Positions 13,475 to 13,582 of a stretch of 13,582 nt of DNA are shown here, piece after piece (position 1 is the stretch's first letter; every line of letters begins with the position of its first letter). The translations under genes and the position numbers were made by a program. The notes beneath the pieces are model-generated. The model searched no databases, was not told the origin of the DNA, and saw only the letters and a list, made by a program, of their open reading frames with translations. Origin of the DNA: Fimbriimonadaceae bacterium (GTDB lineage Bacteria; Armatimonadota; Fimbriimonadia; Fimbriimonadales; Fimbriimonadaceae); the NCBI GenBank assembly GCA_019694835.1, contig JAIBBE010000027.1:1-13582 (forward strand). Direction: 5' to 3'.

Positions 13475-13582
13475 TGTCAACCCCCTGGCAGCTTTTTTGT
13501 CCACTTTCCGTGGTGACCGGAGAAGATTGCGCATGCAGCTGGGCAGCCGGACAGTTGATGCCCGCTGCAACGTGCGCACCTT
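13475..13582 (+). mobile_element. Possible end of an insertion sequence, cut by the window
   Basis: The sequence starting TGTCAACCCCCTGGCAGC, with a T6 run and then GTCCACTTTCCGTGG, resembles from memory the TG-starting ends of IS21-like elements. No transposase reading frame is visible before the window ends, so this is only a suspicion. Nothing else is recognised in 13461-13582. Confidence 0.2.

Noticed and set aside
13475..13480. TTGACA on the minus strand as -35 of typA
   Set aside because: No -10 lies at 16-18 nt, and it is more than 230 nt from the start; the TGGTATCCT box near the start is a better candidate.

Overview
The window looks like chromosomal DNA of a free-living bacterium of moderately high GC (near 60% in most genes). 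There is no plasmid, phage or integron gene. The best guess is Armatimonadota (Fimbriimonadia-like). The evidence is a pilin-like protein with an H-X10-DG C-terminal motif (the H-X9-DG family is abundant in Armatimonadota and Planctomycetota), a secreted jelly-roll/Ig-like protein, a one-chain FeS-NrfD protein, and intergenic hairpins with a GGCATCCTGCC core. No rRNA or other marker is present, so this is inference.

Layout. (1) 1-990: a secreted protein of unknown role on the minus strand, with a recognisable sigma70 promoter. (2) 991-4173: a minus-strand zinc carboxypeptidase (M14) and a plus-strand adenosine deaminase-like amidohydrolase diverge from a 420-bp spacer. The spacer holds eleven 21-bp tandem repeats and two copies of a 32-bp stem-loop. 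(3) 4219-5166: a pilin-like H-X10-DG protein of lower GC, without a normal prepilin leader. (4) 5293-8320: a tight five-gene operon of truncated haemoglobin, 2Fe-2S/flavin reductase, OsmC-type thiol protein, CcmA-like ATPase and CcmB-like permease. The first two could together act as a split flavohaemoglobin (NO dioxygenase), beside a heme/cytochrome c export module and a peroxide-defence protein. (5) 8321-8413: two large palindromes end to end between convergent genes. (6) 8405-10916: an unknown four-helix membrane protein behind a fused 4x[4Fe-4S]/NrfD electron-transfer subunit, whose catalytic molybdoenzyme partner is not in the window. (7) 10984-13241: a HicB-like antitoxin (plus) and a HicA-like toxin (minus) meet tail to tail. 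hicA starts 4 nt after the stop of typA/bipA. (8) 13242-13582: a GC-rich multi-hairpin spacer and possibly the end of an insertion sequence.

The most noteworthy points are the convergent hicA/hicB arrangement with the toxin tied to typA, the globin-reductase-OsmC-CcmAB operon, the 21-bp phased repeat array, the twin palindromes, and a set of genes without Shine-Dalgarno sites that carry a TANNNT box 6-10 nt before the start, as in leaderless transcription.
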